A DNA stretch of 64,000 bases, from positions 1,550,001-1,614,000 of the forward strand of contig JAMXSV010000003.1 of the NCBI GenBank assembly GCA_027559495.1, written 5' to 3'. This document shows, piece by piece, positions 47,060 through 57,947 of the stretch. The notes under the pieces were generated by a model, which was not told where the DNA came from, made no database searches, and saw only the letters and a list, made by a program, of their open reading frames with translations. Each line of letters opens with the position of its first letter. Position 1 is the first letter of the stretch. Both the position numbers and the translations under genes were made by a program. This stretch comes from Aurifilum marmelostoma. Lineage: Eukaryota; Ascomycota; Sordariomycetes; Diaporthales; Cryphonectriaceae.

Positions 47060-47957
47060 TTAGTCCTTCCCCCGGATGTCTTCACTCAACGGTGCTTGCC
47101 TCGTCCAAATGTTCATCCCAATCTTTTGTCCCGTCGTCACCGGCAACCCAGCATGCAGTGTCCTCTCGTCACCCACGCCATTCGGGAACAAATTCTCCCA
47201 GTACACGGCATTCCCCTCGACAGGGCGAAAGGTAACGCCCTCTTCATACGGCGCATCACAATCCACAACCTCACACCACCTCTCGTCCCCCGGCGCCTCA
47301 AGAAGCGGGAAGTTGGTGCCCCCCCCAGTCGTGTCGTCGGACACACGGACGTACGCGAAGAAGGACGACACCCGGTTCCCGCCCACGCCGGCCGCCGCGT
47401 TGGCCGGGCTCGTGAACCAGTCCGTGTGGTACCTGTACTGCTCGCCGGCGCCGTACCTGACGAGCTGCAGGGGCTCGAGGTGGTCGGCGGGGACCGCGTG
47501 GCCCTGGAAGGCCAGGGCCCTCTCCTCGATGCAGCGGGCTGTGGCGTCCCGGGCTACCGAGGTGGACTGGGAGGTGCGGACGCTGTTTATGGTGTGCTCG
47601 CCGCTGGCCCCGGCTACGCCTGAGTGGAGGAAGCTGTCCTTGCTGTGGAGGTTTTGTGTGATTTGTCAATGATGGGCTGTGGTTTTGTTTGGTTTTTTGA
47701 AAAAAAAAAAAAAAAAAAAAAGGGAAGAAAAAAAAAGAGGAGGAGGGAATTGCTGACGTTACTTCTTGGAGATGAGCTCTTTCTTCTGGGGTGATAAAGT
47801 TGTGCAAGTAGATTACTGTTGGCGATTTTGATACGATTGAGACTTTGTAGGGTGGGTGCTGGCATGGGGATTCGCTGGTCATTGGCTTCTGTGATGCGTC
47901 TGCGGAGGCGAGCAGGGCCAAGGCCGCAGCAGATGTGATGCTCAGGATCTTGACCAT
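47060..47957 (-). CDS. Prolyl 4-hydroxylase-like 2-oxoglutarate/Fe(II) dioxygenase, secretory
   Basis: Dioxygenase using Fe(II), 2-oxoglutarate and O2; relatives hydroxylate peptidyl proline. Exon 1 is 47957-47758 and exon 2 is 47642-47060 (in phase if the donor is GTCAGC at 47757; 260 aa). The N-terminus MVKILSITSAAALALLASAD is a signal peptide. YLHNFITPEERAHLQ opens the catalytic domain. The iron ligands are the HxD in YRYHTDWF (near residue 140) and the distal His in RTLHAGLPV; the Lys of GQKIGMNIW should bind 2-oxoglutarate. GGGTNFP is conserved and lies over an eight-C run that keeps frame. The intron contains a 21-base A/T run. No ER-retention signal is seen. It shares a divergent promoter with the PDI-like gene at 48467. 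Confidence 0.85.
47701..47721. repeat. Poly-A run, 21 bases, inside an intron
   Basis: A21 on the plus strand (T21 on the coding strand) in the intron of the prolyl hydroxylase-like gene, followed by another A-rich segment. Confidence 0.9.
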
Positions 47958-48466
47958 TGTTGAATAATTTTTCTTCTCAAAAATGTATTGTCGTCGGCAT
48001 GATACTATTGCGAGAAGTCAATGATGAATCCAAATAGCAGGCTGCAAGAAGATATGGTTGATTTGGAGACTCATTCTCAAGCCTGTGTGGGCCGAGTGGT
48101 GTGCGGTATAAGTGGGCTGCCGCAGCAAGCCATGTTTGGCCCTTGAAACATCCCATGTGTGGTGGTGCTTCAGGGGCCAGGACCTTGCAAACGGTGACGG
48201 CTCATGTTTCCGCACATCTCCTGGGGTAAAGTCTCAGGGGGTCCTCGTCAGTATGATCTTCGGAAGATGCGACCACAGTGATGCAAACCTGCCTGCTGTC
48301 CAGTCTGAGAAGGGCTTCCTGGAGCTCCTCCCCTCCAAGGCATGCTCGCTCGGATGCAGCCGACGATGATTATTTGCAAAGGCCAAAAGCAGAGGTCAGC
48401 CTTTCCATCTCCGACGACATCTCATCAACACATTCGGATGATTAGCGCACCTTGTGTGATTATACG
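47958..48466. promoter_or_regulatory. Shared divergent promoter of the prolyl hydroxylase-like and PDI-like genes
   Basis: A 509-bp spacer between two divergent ATGs. No other gene is present, so it should hold both promoters. No unfolded-protein-response element could be assigned by eye. Confidence 0.45.
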
Positions 48467-49934
48467 ATGGCGAAATATAGCAGTACAGTGGTAATTTTCA
48501 CCTCTATTATAGGCTTTTCTACGGCAAAATGGCAGACTGTCGACGAGGCTGGCTTTCGAGACGCTGTCAGCGCAAATGATCAGACATTAGTATCATGTGA
48601 GTTACCAAGACGCCGTTTACCCATATACTTGATGCTGACAAGACATATCACAGATATTCATGTACGAAAGAGTCCCTGACCGTGATATTCATTCTTTATT
48701 TGCGCTGACTTTGAAGCTGTACTCAGGGCGTTGAGTAAGCACCCTTCACGACTGTGGTATCAGCCTGTCTTTTAACAGAAAAAAAATAGAAGTCAACGAG
48801 GCTTTGAAGAAGAGTGGATGACGCTTCTAGAGTCACAAAAGCATGGCACAGTTATTAGCGTCGACTGCTCAGCAAGCCAGGCGCTCTGCCGCGAGCTCGA
48901 CGTCGTGTCTTTTCCAACCATCAGACTTCATTCCCAGGATGGACGGTTCGAGCGCTATCGCGGCCCCAGGAAAGCAGAAGAGTAAGGCTTCTCACAACAT
49001 GTGAACGGATCTCAGGCAAACATGCCAGGGAATACTGGTTCTGCTGAATGCTGTATGCCCGCTGACACTGGAGTGGTTGACCAGCATCACTGCATACCTC
49101 GGGCGCATGTCAAGGCCAGCAGTTTCCGATCTCGACGCCTCCACAGATGCTGGATCCTCTTTCAGGGCCGTAGACGACGTCGTCGTCGTCGCGAATGTCG
49201 GGCAAGACGACGACTCGAGCTTTGAAGAGCGCTTCTCCAGGGTGGCGCGACAATACCGGGATCGGTATTCTTTTGCGGTGCAGCGGCGGAATGCTGACGG
49301 TGCATCATCCCTGGAGTGCGTGAACAACCCAGACTCGGAGGCGCTCTCGATCACCGATCTGTCGAACCCTCTGGCTATTGAGAACCTGATCAGGCAGTGT
49401 GCGCGGCCTTTGGTGCCGGAGTTTACGAGGCGCAACGAAGGCGAGCTCCTAAAGGTACTACACGGCTGCAGTGATCCAACCCACCTTTCTTTTCCTTCTT
49501 TCTTTCCTGAAATGATGACACCCACCATGATCCCGAGAAGACACGCTGAACATGCTAGCAGATGGGCAAGAGCATAGTACACTACTTTACTGCATCCGAA
49601 GCAGAGCGCAAAGCCTACGTCAGCGCCATGCGGGCGCTGGCCAAGAAGTATAAAGAGTATCTCCTCTTCGTCACGACGGATCTGGGCGAGTACCCGCATA
49701 TGGTGTCCATGATGGGCCACCGGGAGGGGGCCGGCAACGTGCTGTCTGTGTTCCAGCCTGTGAGCGGTGGGGTGTTTGCGTACCGCGGGGGGGGAGACCA
49801 TCACGGCGGAGACGGTGGAGAGGTTTCTGGGGGATATTAGTTCTGGCAGGGTCAAGGCGTGGGATGGGGTGCTGCCGGATGCAGAGGAGGAGGAGGAGGA
49901 GAAGGAGGAGGATATCACGCATGAAGAATTGTAA
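48467..49934 (+). CDS. Protein disulfide isomerase-like protein without CxxC, ending HEEL; 5' part and frame disturbed
   Basis: ER thioredoxin-fold protein. Exon 1, 48467-48596, gives a signal peptide and AKWQTVDEAGFRDAV. Later exons are about 48800-48981, 49085-49454 and 49562-49934. DCSASQALCRELDVVSFPTI and RFERYRGPRKAE match the a-type domain after the active site, EDITAYLGRM follows across an intron, and KSIVHYFTASEAERKAYVSA to LGEYPHMVSMM forms a b-prime-like domain. No CGHC-type motif is seen, so redox inactivity is likely. The frame breaks at a G8 run (49787-49794). With seven G, ETITAETVERFLGDISSGRV follows, then an acidic tail and the terminal HEEL, a KDEL-type retention signal. The segment 48597-48800 cannot be joined cleanly: an exon starting at 48656 meets a stop, so this region may hold another indel or real decay. 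Confidence 0.7.
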
Positions 49935-50324
49935 AGAGCGTATGGAAGGGAGGATATCTGTCTGGAATCCCGTCGGCATTGTCTAGAGTGTAACAGCAGG
50001 TGTCCCTTGGTAACTTGGTCATATTGTTCCTTTAGATTGTATTATAGGCTACACGTTCGAGATGGTCTTCAGCCATGCTTTGACCACCCTAGTAATTCTG
50101 CCTACCACGTAGAGTGTTTGATAACTTTTATTAGATGTGACAGAGCCTTACCGATGTCCAATGTTTACTCCTTTTTTTCAACGCTTAATTATACCCATTA
50201 GGGCCTGATTACCTTACCTTTTCAACATCCTGCGGTTATTGAGATACTCAGCGTATCAGGAAACACAGCTAGGGCTGCCCTATCAACGCCTGTGTAAGTC
50301 CTCGAGTGCGGTGAAGACTACCAG
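49935..50324. other. Convergent spacer
   Basis: About 390 bp between the PDI-like gene and the small minus-strand gene. No supported gene. Confidence 0.5.
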
Positions 50325-50543
50325 TTATGCGTCTGTAGCGGCAGTAGGCTCTGAGGTCGGCGTGACGGTGACGGTGCTGAAAAAGATGGCCGTTACCGAG
50401 CCCGTGGGCGCCGGGACGACACCAGCGGTGGCGGTGACAGTGCTGAACTGGATCGCCGTGACACTCGGCGTGGCTGCTTTTGTATTGGTCCAGGCCTTGT
50501 CCAAGGCGAGGGAGGAGAACAAGAATGACAGCAGGAAATGCAT
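50325..50543 (-). CDS. Small secreted protein candidate, 72 aa
   Basis: ATG at 50543 to the stop at 50325. The start MHFLLSFLFSSLALDKAWT looks like a signal peptide. The mature part is rich in Thr, Val, Ser and Ala and contains an internal repeat: SVTAIQFSTVTAT and SVTAIFFSTVTVT, separated by AGVVPAPTG. There are no Cys. This resembles small Thr-rich fungal wall or secreted proteins, but the frame is short and could be chance. An AT repeat (50755-50770) lies about 210 bp upstream. No introns are needed. Confidence 0.42.
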   Translation of the reverse strand: MHFLLSFLFSSLALDKAWTNTKAATPSVTAIQFSTVTATAGVVPAPTGSVTAIFFSTVTVTPTSEPTAATDA

Positions 50544-51445
50544 TGTTGGTAACAATACCTTTTTGATGGGATTTTGAGGAGGTGAAAAAGGGTTGGTCCA
50601 CAGTCTTACCTGGTAAAGGTATCCTTCTTCTTGTTGCTATCACTTCTTGTGATTCTTGACTGTGATCTGATGGGTTCTGTAATTAAATGATGCGATGGTG
50701 GAGTGCAGGGGCTGGAAAGTCATGGAGAGAGGTTGGAATGCGGCTGAGATGTTCATATATATATATATATGTCATCAGGCGGGAGGGCATCTGTAACTTG
50801 ATAGGTTGATCATGGCCCCTTTGTCAACCCCACCACAATGCCATTGAGTCGATTTGCCAAGAGAAGAAGGCAGAGATAAGCTCACAACATGCATGGCGAG
50901 GCTGAAAACTCTTTATTGACCAAGGTCTTTGTTCGCAAATTGGGAACAAGGCGACTTTGTTCGTCTTACTCTCTCATCATTGCCTTGTTTTATAGGACCA
51001 GTGCAACAGGGACAAAAAAAAGAATACGATTTGTGTCATTGAGATTCAGGTTCTGGTCCCATGCTGCAGATACTGAAATGTCATTTACAGAGCCAGATCT
51101 TGCAGAGGCTGAGGCTGTAGGTCAGTATTGAGCAGGTGATGAAATGGATGTCTGAAACTACTCACTTGTTCATCTAGGCATGTGACGACGCATTGGGCTT
51201 GGCTTACTTGTATCTGGACTGGACTGAGATCCCCACTACTAGGCAGGAGAGCACCCCCGCCAGCAGTTCTCCGGGGCGATAGGCGGTGGTTATGACGCTG
51301 AGATAAGATTCTGGGATGCCGAGATCCGCTGCTGGGGGAGCTTAGAGAGACAGACTCGGTGTGGGAAATGGGCCTAGGCTGTACTAGTAGAAGGTGAGCC
51401 CAGTGACCGCTGGAAACGCCACGCAACACCCACACCAGGTGCTCA

Positions 51446-51473
51446 CACCACCACCACCACCACCACCACCACT
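51446..51473. repeat. (CAC)n trinucleotide repeat
   Basis: About nine CAC/ACC units in intergenic sequence. Confidence 0.85.
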
Positions 51474-51792
51474 GACCAAGACAAAGACACACACCAGACA
51501 CACGTACTAGGTATTCAGCCGTGCGTAACTTGAAATACCGCCTGTTTGTGAGTTTGTGGTTGGTTGTGCGACGACGCCACTGGATGTTTTTGGGGGGTGT
51601 TCTGGTTATATTCACCTTTTTAATTTAATTCAGATCTTCCTGTTCCTCTTCTTTTTCTGCTTTCTCATGACGAGAGCCATCATCGTCTGTATCAGATCAC
51701 TGTTGAATACGCTGGGGCCTTTGCTCCACCACAAACTGCTTTAGTGGGTGACAGGATTTTCGCCCAACGACAAACACCCCGCCTTCAACCAA

Positions 51793-51807
51793 CCCCCCCC
51801 CCCCCCC
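51793..51807. repeat. Poly-C run, 15 bases
   Basis: Uninterrupted C run in the region upstream of the cyclin gene. Confidence 0.9.
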
Positions 51808-52764
51808 TCCTCATCAATCGGTTGCGAGGACCCCTCCACACTTTTTTTTTCTTCTCTCTCTTTCACATACTACCCGGCAGCAGCAGGGTCGGGCCAGATG
51901 CATGTCTGACGGGTACGGTACGCAAACGGTACGACGATCATCGGTCTAATCAGTAGTATCTTGTCTTTTTTCTTTCGGGTTGTTTACCTCTGTTCATCGC
52001 GCAGAGAGAGGCAAAGAAAGAAAAAAAAAAAAGAAAAAAAAAAGAAGGACAGGTCTTTCTTATCCAAAAACATTCGTCTGCGACTTAAACCTTAAGCGGT
52101 ACGGATTACCAGGTCCAGACAAAAAGAAGAGAAAAGCGAGTCAGCCAGTCGGCACACTGGAGCCTCAACACGTGGGCTACCGGACCACTCAATCCCCAGT
52201 ACTGTACAGGCCTGGCCGTCTTGGCTGTGGTTCTCTTCGCTCTACCTCACTTTTCCCAATGCAACTCTATCTCCCATTGATTCGATCACGACAACGCTAC
52301 CCGTCCTGAACCCGATCCATCCACGGTATCTACATAGCGCTTTACTGCAACGCAACGCCACGACCCCATTGGACCCCAGATTTCTGTCACGCCCAAGCCA
52401 CCCACTACGACGAGTCCACATAGTCCACCCTCTCCTCTTGCCTCTCCTCCTCTTGTCGACCTCCTCCTCCTCCTAGCGACTACCGCATACCTACCGCCCT
52501 CGGCTGCGGGGCCTTTCTCTCTCTCTCTCTTCTACGACGTTCGAGACCCCACGATACTACAACCTCGACCAAGAGGGGTAGCTGGACAAGAAGCCAGGGA
52601 GAGGGGAGAGAGGAACAAAGAGAGGACGGTCCTTCCACCTTGCTGGCAATTCTCCTGGGGTCTCTTGAAGCCCTCAGAAGCTTGACACCTCTGAAGGGGC
52701 GCACGCTGGTCTCTCTCTCTCTCTCCTGCCTGTGGTCCCACAATCAAATAATGCTGAGGAGGCC

Positions 52765-54316
52765 ATGTTGACTCGTTCCCCCGTGCCTGCAAGGGCTACA
52801 AGTGCCTCACCGAGCTCTTTCCACGCCACTCGCTCTCACAACCACCCTCATCACGCCTTCCACTATGCATCGTCCGCCTCCCCACAGATACGATCTCCAA
52901 AGCCGTCGGCTGCTGTCTCGCGGCAGCAGTCGTCGTCATCGACAGCATCGTCCCTGGGCTTGAACAACAAGCCCTCCCAGCCTCAGCCCCAGCCCCAGGC
53001 ACAGTCACAACCACCGCCGCCCTCCAACACGCCACAAGCACAGGCAGAGCGGCCCACAGCCTATGTCGCCGTCGACGCTGCGACCCAGTATTCCCCAATG
53101 GAACCACACGATTATTTCACGACGCCCGACGTCCCTGCGAAATCCGAACCTATGACGGGCGTCCAGTCCTCTTCCGCCCATACCTCAACCAAGACGACTG
53201 CCCATTCGCAACCACAACCGACACCAGCGGCGGCGGCAGCAGCAGCAGCAGCATCACCGTCCTCCTCATCACTACCTGCAGTCTCCACCGTACATAACCC
53301 CCAGGCCAGCACCAACGGTACCGTCTCGCTACAGGAGGCGGCCACTGGCACACCGGGCCCTTCTGACGGGCCGCCTATGCTGAAGGCGCCGCACCCTCTT
53401 TCACCTAGCAAGCGGCGGAATTCGGACGCGCCTGGGCTGGTGGTAGGAGGAGGACCGTCCGGCGAAGGGGCCCGTGGCACGGCGGGGGCAGTGCCGAAGC
53501 GCGTGAAGCCGGAGGCAGCGCCGCCCAAGGTTCTGCCCGTGCAGTACGAGCTGTGTGCCTATGAGGATATCGTGGTGCTGATCGCGCACATGCTGGCGGA
53601 GCTGATCGAGACCAACGACGCGCTGGCCTTGAGGTCGGGACATCTCACGCGGTTCCACAGTCGGTAAGCTACTACAACCCCACACCCTGATATTTCCGAT
53701 TTACTATATAGAGCTTTTTGTGCTGACGAGGAGGGGCTCCGTCGAAAACAGAACCGCACCGGGCATCTCCGTCCTGGACTATCTCCTCCGTCTCGCCAAG
53801 CACGCCACCCTCTCGCCGCCCCTCCTCCTCTCTATGGTCTATTACATCGACCGCCTCTGCGCCCTCTACCCAGACTTCACAATCAACACCCTCACCGTCC
53901 ACCGATTCCTCATCACCGCCGCCACTGTCGCCGCCAAGGGCCTGTCCGACTCCTTCTGGAATAACTCCACCTACGCCCGTGTCGGCGGTGTCCGCGTTGC
54001 CGAGCTCAAGCTGCTCGAGCTCGAGTTCCTGCACAAGGTCGACTGGAAGATCGTCCCGGACCCGGACGTATTAGTCGCGTACTACCGGGGCCTGGTTCAG
54101 AGGTGCCCGGCGTACCAGTTGGAGGATGAGGTAGACGAGGAAGAGGGTGAGGGTGAGGGTGAGGACGCAGCCGTCGCCGACGAGTCAGATGGGGGGGCCG
54201 AGGTTTCAATGAACCCTGTTGAGGGCGATGGACAGGAGACCGCCACTGGGACTGCTGCGAGCCGGTCCGTGATGTCTGCGCGGGATAAACCATTAGAAGC
54301 GTCACTGCAGGCATAG
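52765..54316 (+). CDS. Pho80/PREG-type cyclin
   Basis: Cyclin partner of a Pho85-type kinase; in fungi such cyclins control phosphate signalling or glycogen and polarity. Exon 1 is 52765-53663 and exon 2 is 53752-54316, in phase, 487 aa. The first roughly 260 residues are disordered: Gln/Pro-rich, with a nine-alanine run near residue 157 coded by GCA/GCG repeats, and SPSKRR, a possible CDK site with a basic motif. The cyclin box starts at YEDIVVLIAHMLAELIETND. RTAPGISVLDYLLRLAKHAT is restored across the intron, and LLLSMVYYIDRLCALYPDF and FLITAATVAAKGLSDSFWNN are diagnostic of Pho80-like cyclins. The tail is acidic (Glu/Gly repeats). A G7 run at 54191-54197 stays in frame. The leader is long and C/T-rich. 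Confidence 0.9.
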
Positions 54317-55539
54317 CATGGCGATGATGTGCGGTGGTCTGCAAATCTTGTGCTGCCCCTACCCGATTCCAAGCGTGTAAGATGACATTGTTAAGGTATA
54401 TATTTTATATCCATACTCATAGCTGTCGGGACAAATCAGGAGCTCTGAGCTGCTTCCCCTTTTCGAACAGATGAGTGAGCGTGTGTGTATATGGACCCTG
54501 CGAGATATGTAGCTCAGGATTTGCATATCGCAATGGGGAAGGGGGGGGGGAGGGGGGGAGGTATGCATGACGCACATGGGCGCCTCGTATTTTTATGTTG
54601 TTATTAAATTAGAAAGCATGCGATGAAGATCATAATGTGTTTATGAAGAGATACATATCATTACTTGTCAGGTGACCTTGCTCGTTCACTCTTGACCACA
54701 TATCAAGACTCGTTGGCTGACTGTGATTGTACCCAAGAGGCGACAAGCAGAAGCAAACGATGCCGAAGACGCTCGACGTAGCTGTATGGTCTGATTGGCC
54801 TTTGAGTATGCGATAGGTATATATTGCCATGTCACGATGCGGAGGATCATCATGTCCTTCAACCTCTCTACCCCCCCCTCTCCCCACACTCTCAAGCCTA
54901 GTAGCCAGTGTGGGAAAAGCCGGCACCCGAATGAGAAACAAGAAAAACGAGAGCACCAAGATAACCGGAAAAATGAATTCCAATGTCCATATTTCTCCGT
55001 GTCTATGCCAGCTGTAGCAGCCCCATCCAAACCCAGTTTAGAGACATTCCCGTCAAGTCAGTCAGAACGAAAAAAAAAAAAAAAAAAAGAAAAATCTAGG
55101 TGGGCCATTCTATCCTCTGGATCAAGTGAGGAACATCGCTTGTCCCCCCCCCCCTCTCTCTCTCTTTTCCCTTTCTATGCAGGGACCCTCCCAGACCTGG
55201 CGCCAGTTACAATGACTATATCCAGTTTCCAGCCCGTTTGCAAAGAAAAAACGAGCCGCAAAAAAAGAAAGAAAGAAAAAAAGAAAAAGAAAACGAGAAA
55301 ACGACAGGGCGAGAATATCAATGACGAAAGCAACGGAGGAAGCAGCAAGAAAAGGTGGGCAAGGAGGAAGGAGGTCGGCACGGGCGAGACTACATTTGGC
55401 TGTAGACCTCTGTTGGAAGACGCTCGAGACGGAACCTGTACTGGTGGTGACTCAAAGAGGGGGGCTGGCTGGTGCTCTTTTGTTATAGATCATGCCTTCT
55501 CATCGCCAAGTGACTGCAAACTACAGAAATCTCCTCCTC
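54317..55539. other. Convergent spacer, about 1.2 kb, repeat-rich
   Basis: Between the cyclin and pns1 3' ends. It contains interrupted G runs (54541-54560), A-rich runs (55069-55088), a C12 run near 55145 with adjacent (CT)n, and a purine tract (55245-55310). No supported gene. Confidence 0.55.
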
Positions 55540-57947
55540 TCAGTACTCAGCCTCATTCCAATTTGTGCCCCGGCCACGACCACCAAACAGCTGCGCGGCC
55601 TCCATGCAGTATCCCCCACCGCCGCTCACCATCTTGGTCTCGCTGCCGTAGCAGATGATGACGGCGTCCACGATGGAGCTCAGGATCCCTTCCATGGCCC
55701 CGAGGATGCCCCAGCCGATGAAGCCCGCGATAAGGCCGACCATATACGCGTAGGCGCTGCCCCTGAGAGTACCCTCGGGGCCCGCCACCTCCAGCTGCCG
55801 CGCCGTGATCACCCAGCCCGCGAAGCCCAGCGCTGTGGCCATGATGAAGCGCGTCGAGTGCAGGAGGAGCTTCGCCAGGCGGTACGGCAGGAGGGGCGCC
55901 GAGCCGCGGTGCTTGAGGGTGCGGGGCGTGAGCGTCGTCGTTGGTGCTTGCGGGCCGAGGAAGTCCATCTGGCTCAGGCCGCGGGCAGAGTCCACGAGAG
56001 GCTGGGAGTGGATAGCCGCGTAGGTGAGCGTGAGCGGGTTCGTCATGGCGACGATCGAGGTCGGGACGAGCGTGTAGAAAAACGCAGCGATGATGCCAGC
56101 GATGCGTCTGTGCAGGACCAGGAGGGGCAGCCGGACCACTATGGCCAGCAGGGTTGAGAGCGAGATCGTGCCGAAGATGGTCGTCACCGAGTGGTTCAGT
56201 GCCGCTGAAACAATGTCCCGAGATGCCACTGCGGGCACAGCATTGCGGTGAAAGTACCACTGGGAGACCGTCGCAGCTGTCGTCCCCCGCTGGACACCCG
56301 CAATCATGGACAGGGTCCAGAGGTACATCATGAGGAAATATGCGCCGAGCCACCAGGTGGATGCCTGGATGATGTACCTGGAGAGGGCTCCCGAGTATGA
56401 ACCGCCCAGGAAGACCCTGGTGAACATGGCAAGCCACGCCCACGTCCAGAAGACGATCAGGAAGAGGGCGGCCATGCCGACAAGCACGAGCGCATTGTTC
56501 GCGGCGAGGATGCGGCTCGAGAACTCGAGGATCGCAATGGACGAGGTAAGAGCACGGCGTCCCTTCCATACCATGTATATCCAGACCAGTGCGAAGAAGC
56601 CCGGGATCGTCGAGGCCCACCTCATCACAATGTCCTGCAGGCTAGGCCCACCGTCACCTCCCTGGAAGCTGGAAACAAAAGGGTATATCGCAAACGAAAG
56701 CATGATGACCGGGACGGCGACCAGTATCAGCGCGACCAGCGGCCTAACAAAGTATCGCAGGGCTGCCAGCCATACGAACGATACTATGATGGCGACCAGA
56801 GTGTCTACCGCCAGCAGGTTGAATGATGATCGCAAAACCGTATATATGGTATCTCCTATTGGTTTCTTCCCGGTCGGGACCGCTGTGTGGAGCCATACCA
56901 GGCTGAACGTGGCAAACATGGCCGCCAGAGCGATCAGGTAGACCCAGGCAAAGAAGGCATCGTGCTTGAAGATCTCGCCCTGCGGCGGTGAGACCCCAGC
57001 AGCACCCTGTCCAGCATGAGCGGATGAGGTGCCCCCAAGCTCTGAGTCTGGTATAGAATCCCGGCGCAACGGTACCCGCGCAGGGCCAGTGGTGGGCCCC
57101 CGTAGCCTCTGGAAAGCAGGAGGGTGGTCGTCAACGGATGCCTCCATAGTCAGGTCTGCTGGTGGTTCGCCTTCGGCTATTGTCGACTCGAGACCGACAT
57201 CCTCCATCCTCCCCTTGCCGGACGAGTCGCTGCTGTGCGAAGTCACCCTCTCCAGGTCCTCGTGGCGACCGCCTGCTCGCTTGACGCCGTGATCAGGCCC
57301 TCCTCTGCGGACAAAACTGCTCCGGGGCCCATTCCAACTACTCTTGATGCCCCGTGCGTGTGCTCGGTCCAGAAACGCCCTGCCCTCCTCCTCCTCATGG
57401 TCGTCGTGGCTCTGCTCCAGCGAGCCGTGGCTGCCCTCGTCCTCGGGTTCCGTGCTCTCCTCAAGCCGGCTCGTCTGGAACACACGGCGCGACTGCTGCA
57501 GCGCATAGAGGTCTACGGCCTCTCGGTCGCGCTCGTCCTCGTCGTCCTCCTCCCGCAGCTCGTCCCTGGCGCTCTGGAAGAGAGGAGCATCTTGAGTGGT
57601 GGAATAGCGCGAGGCGAAGGTGAGATGACCGAAGCGCGAGGCTGCGGGCTGATAGGGGTTGGAGGCGCCGCGTGCTGCGCCCAGGAATGAGCGGCCGCCG
57701 TTATGCCTCGATGCTCGCGAGGGCCAGTCGCCTGGCTGGCGATATGAGGCTTGTGCGTCGTTGCCGTTGTCGGTCTGGCCCTGGAAGTTGGAGAGGCGGG
57801 ATTGTGACTGAGCCAGGAACCTCGACGCATCTATAAGAAGGGGAGAAAAGAAGAGAGGAGTCAGAAATGCATCCACTTCGTCTCCTCCCAATGGAGCCTG
57901 AAGTCATACTACGGGTGAGCGGGCCGAAACTCACATTCAGAAAACAT
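55540..57947 (-). CDS. pns1: Pns1 / choline transporter-like (CTL family) membrane protein
   Basis: Multi-span membrane protein of the CTL (solute carrier 44-like) family; in yeast Pns1 has no established substrate. Exon 1 is only 13 nt (57947-57935, MFSE plus one base) and the 104-bp intron leads to exon 2, 57830-55540; 767 aa. The join yields MFSEYASRFLAQSQSRLSNF, typical of filamentous-fungal Pns1 proteins. About 300 residues of acidic, Arg/Ser-rich cytoplasmic sequence are followed by about ten spans starting at FFAWVYLIALAAMFATFSLV. Conserved blocks include LGGSYSGALSRYIIQASTWW, TTAATVSQWYFHR, RDIVSAALNHSVTTIFGTIS and GSAYAYMVGLIAGFIGWGIL. It ends GRGTNWNEAEY. It is divergent from the Rab4-like gene. 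Confidence 0.9.

Larger units (their letters stand above)
50544..52764. other. Intergenic, about 2.2 kb, repeat-rich
   Basis: Divergent region between the small secreted protein and the cyclin gene. It holds (AT)n at 50755-50770, (CAC)n at about 51446-51473, C15 at 51793-51807, T and A runs near 51841 and 52020-52043, and (CT)n tracts at 52510-52530 and 52711-52727. The last about 700 bp are C/T-rich and likely the cyclin leader. No supported gene. Confidence 0.55.
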
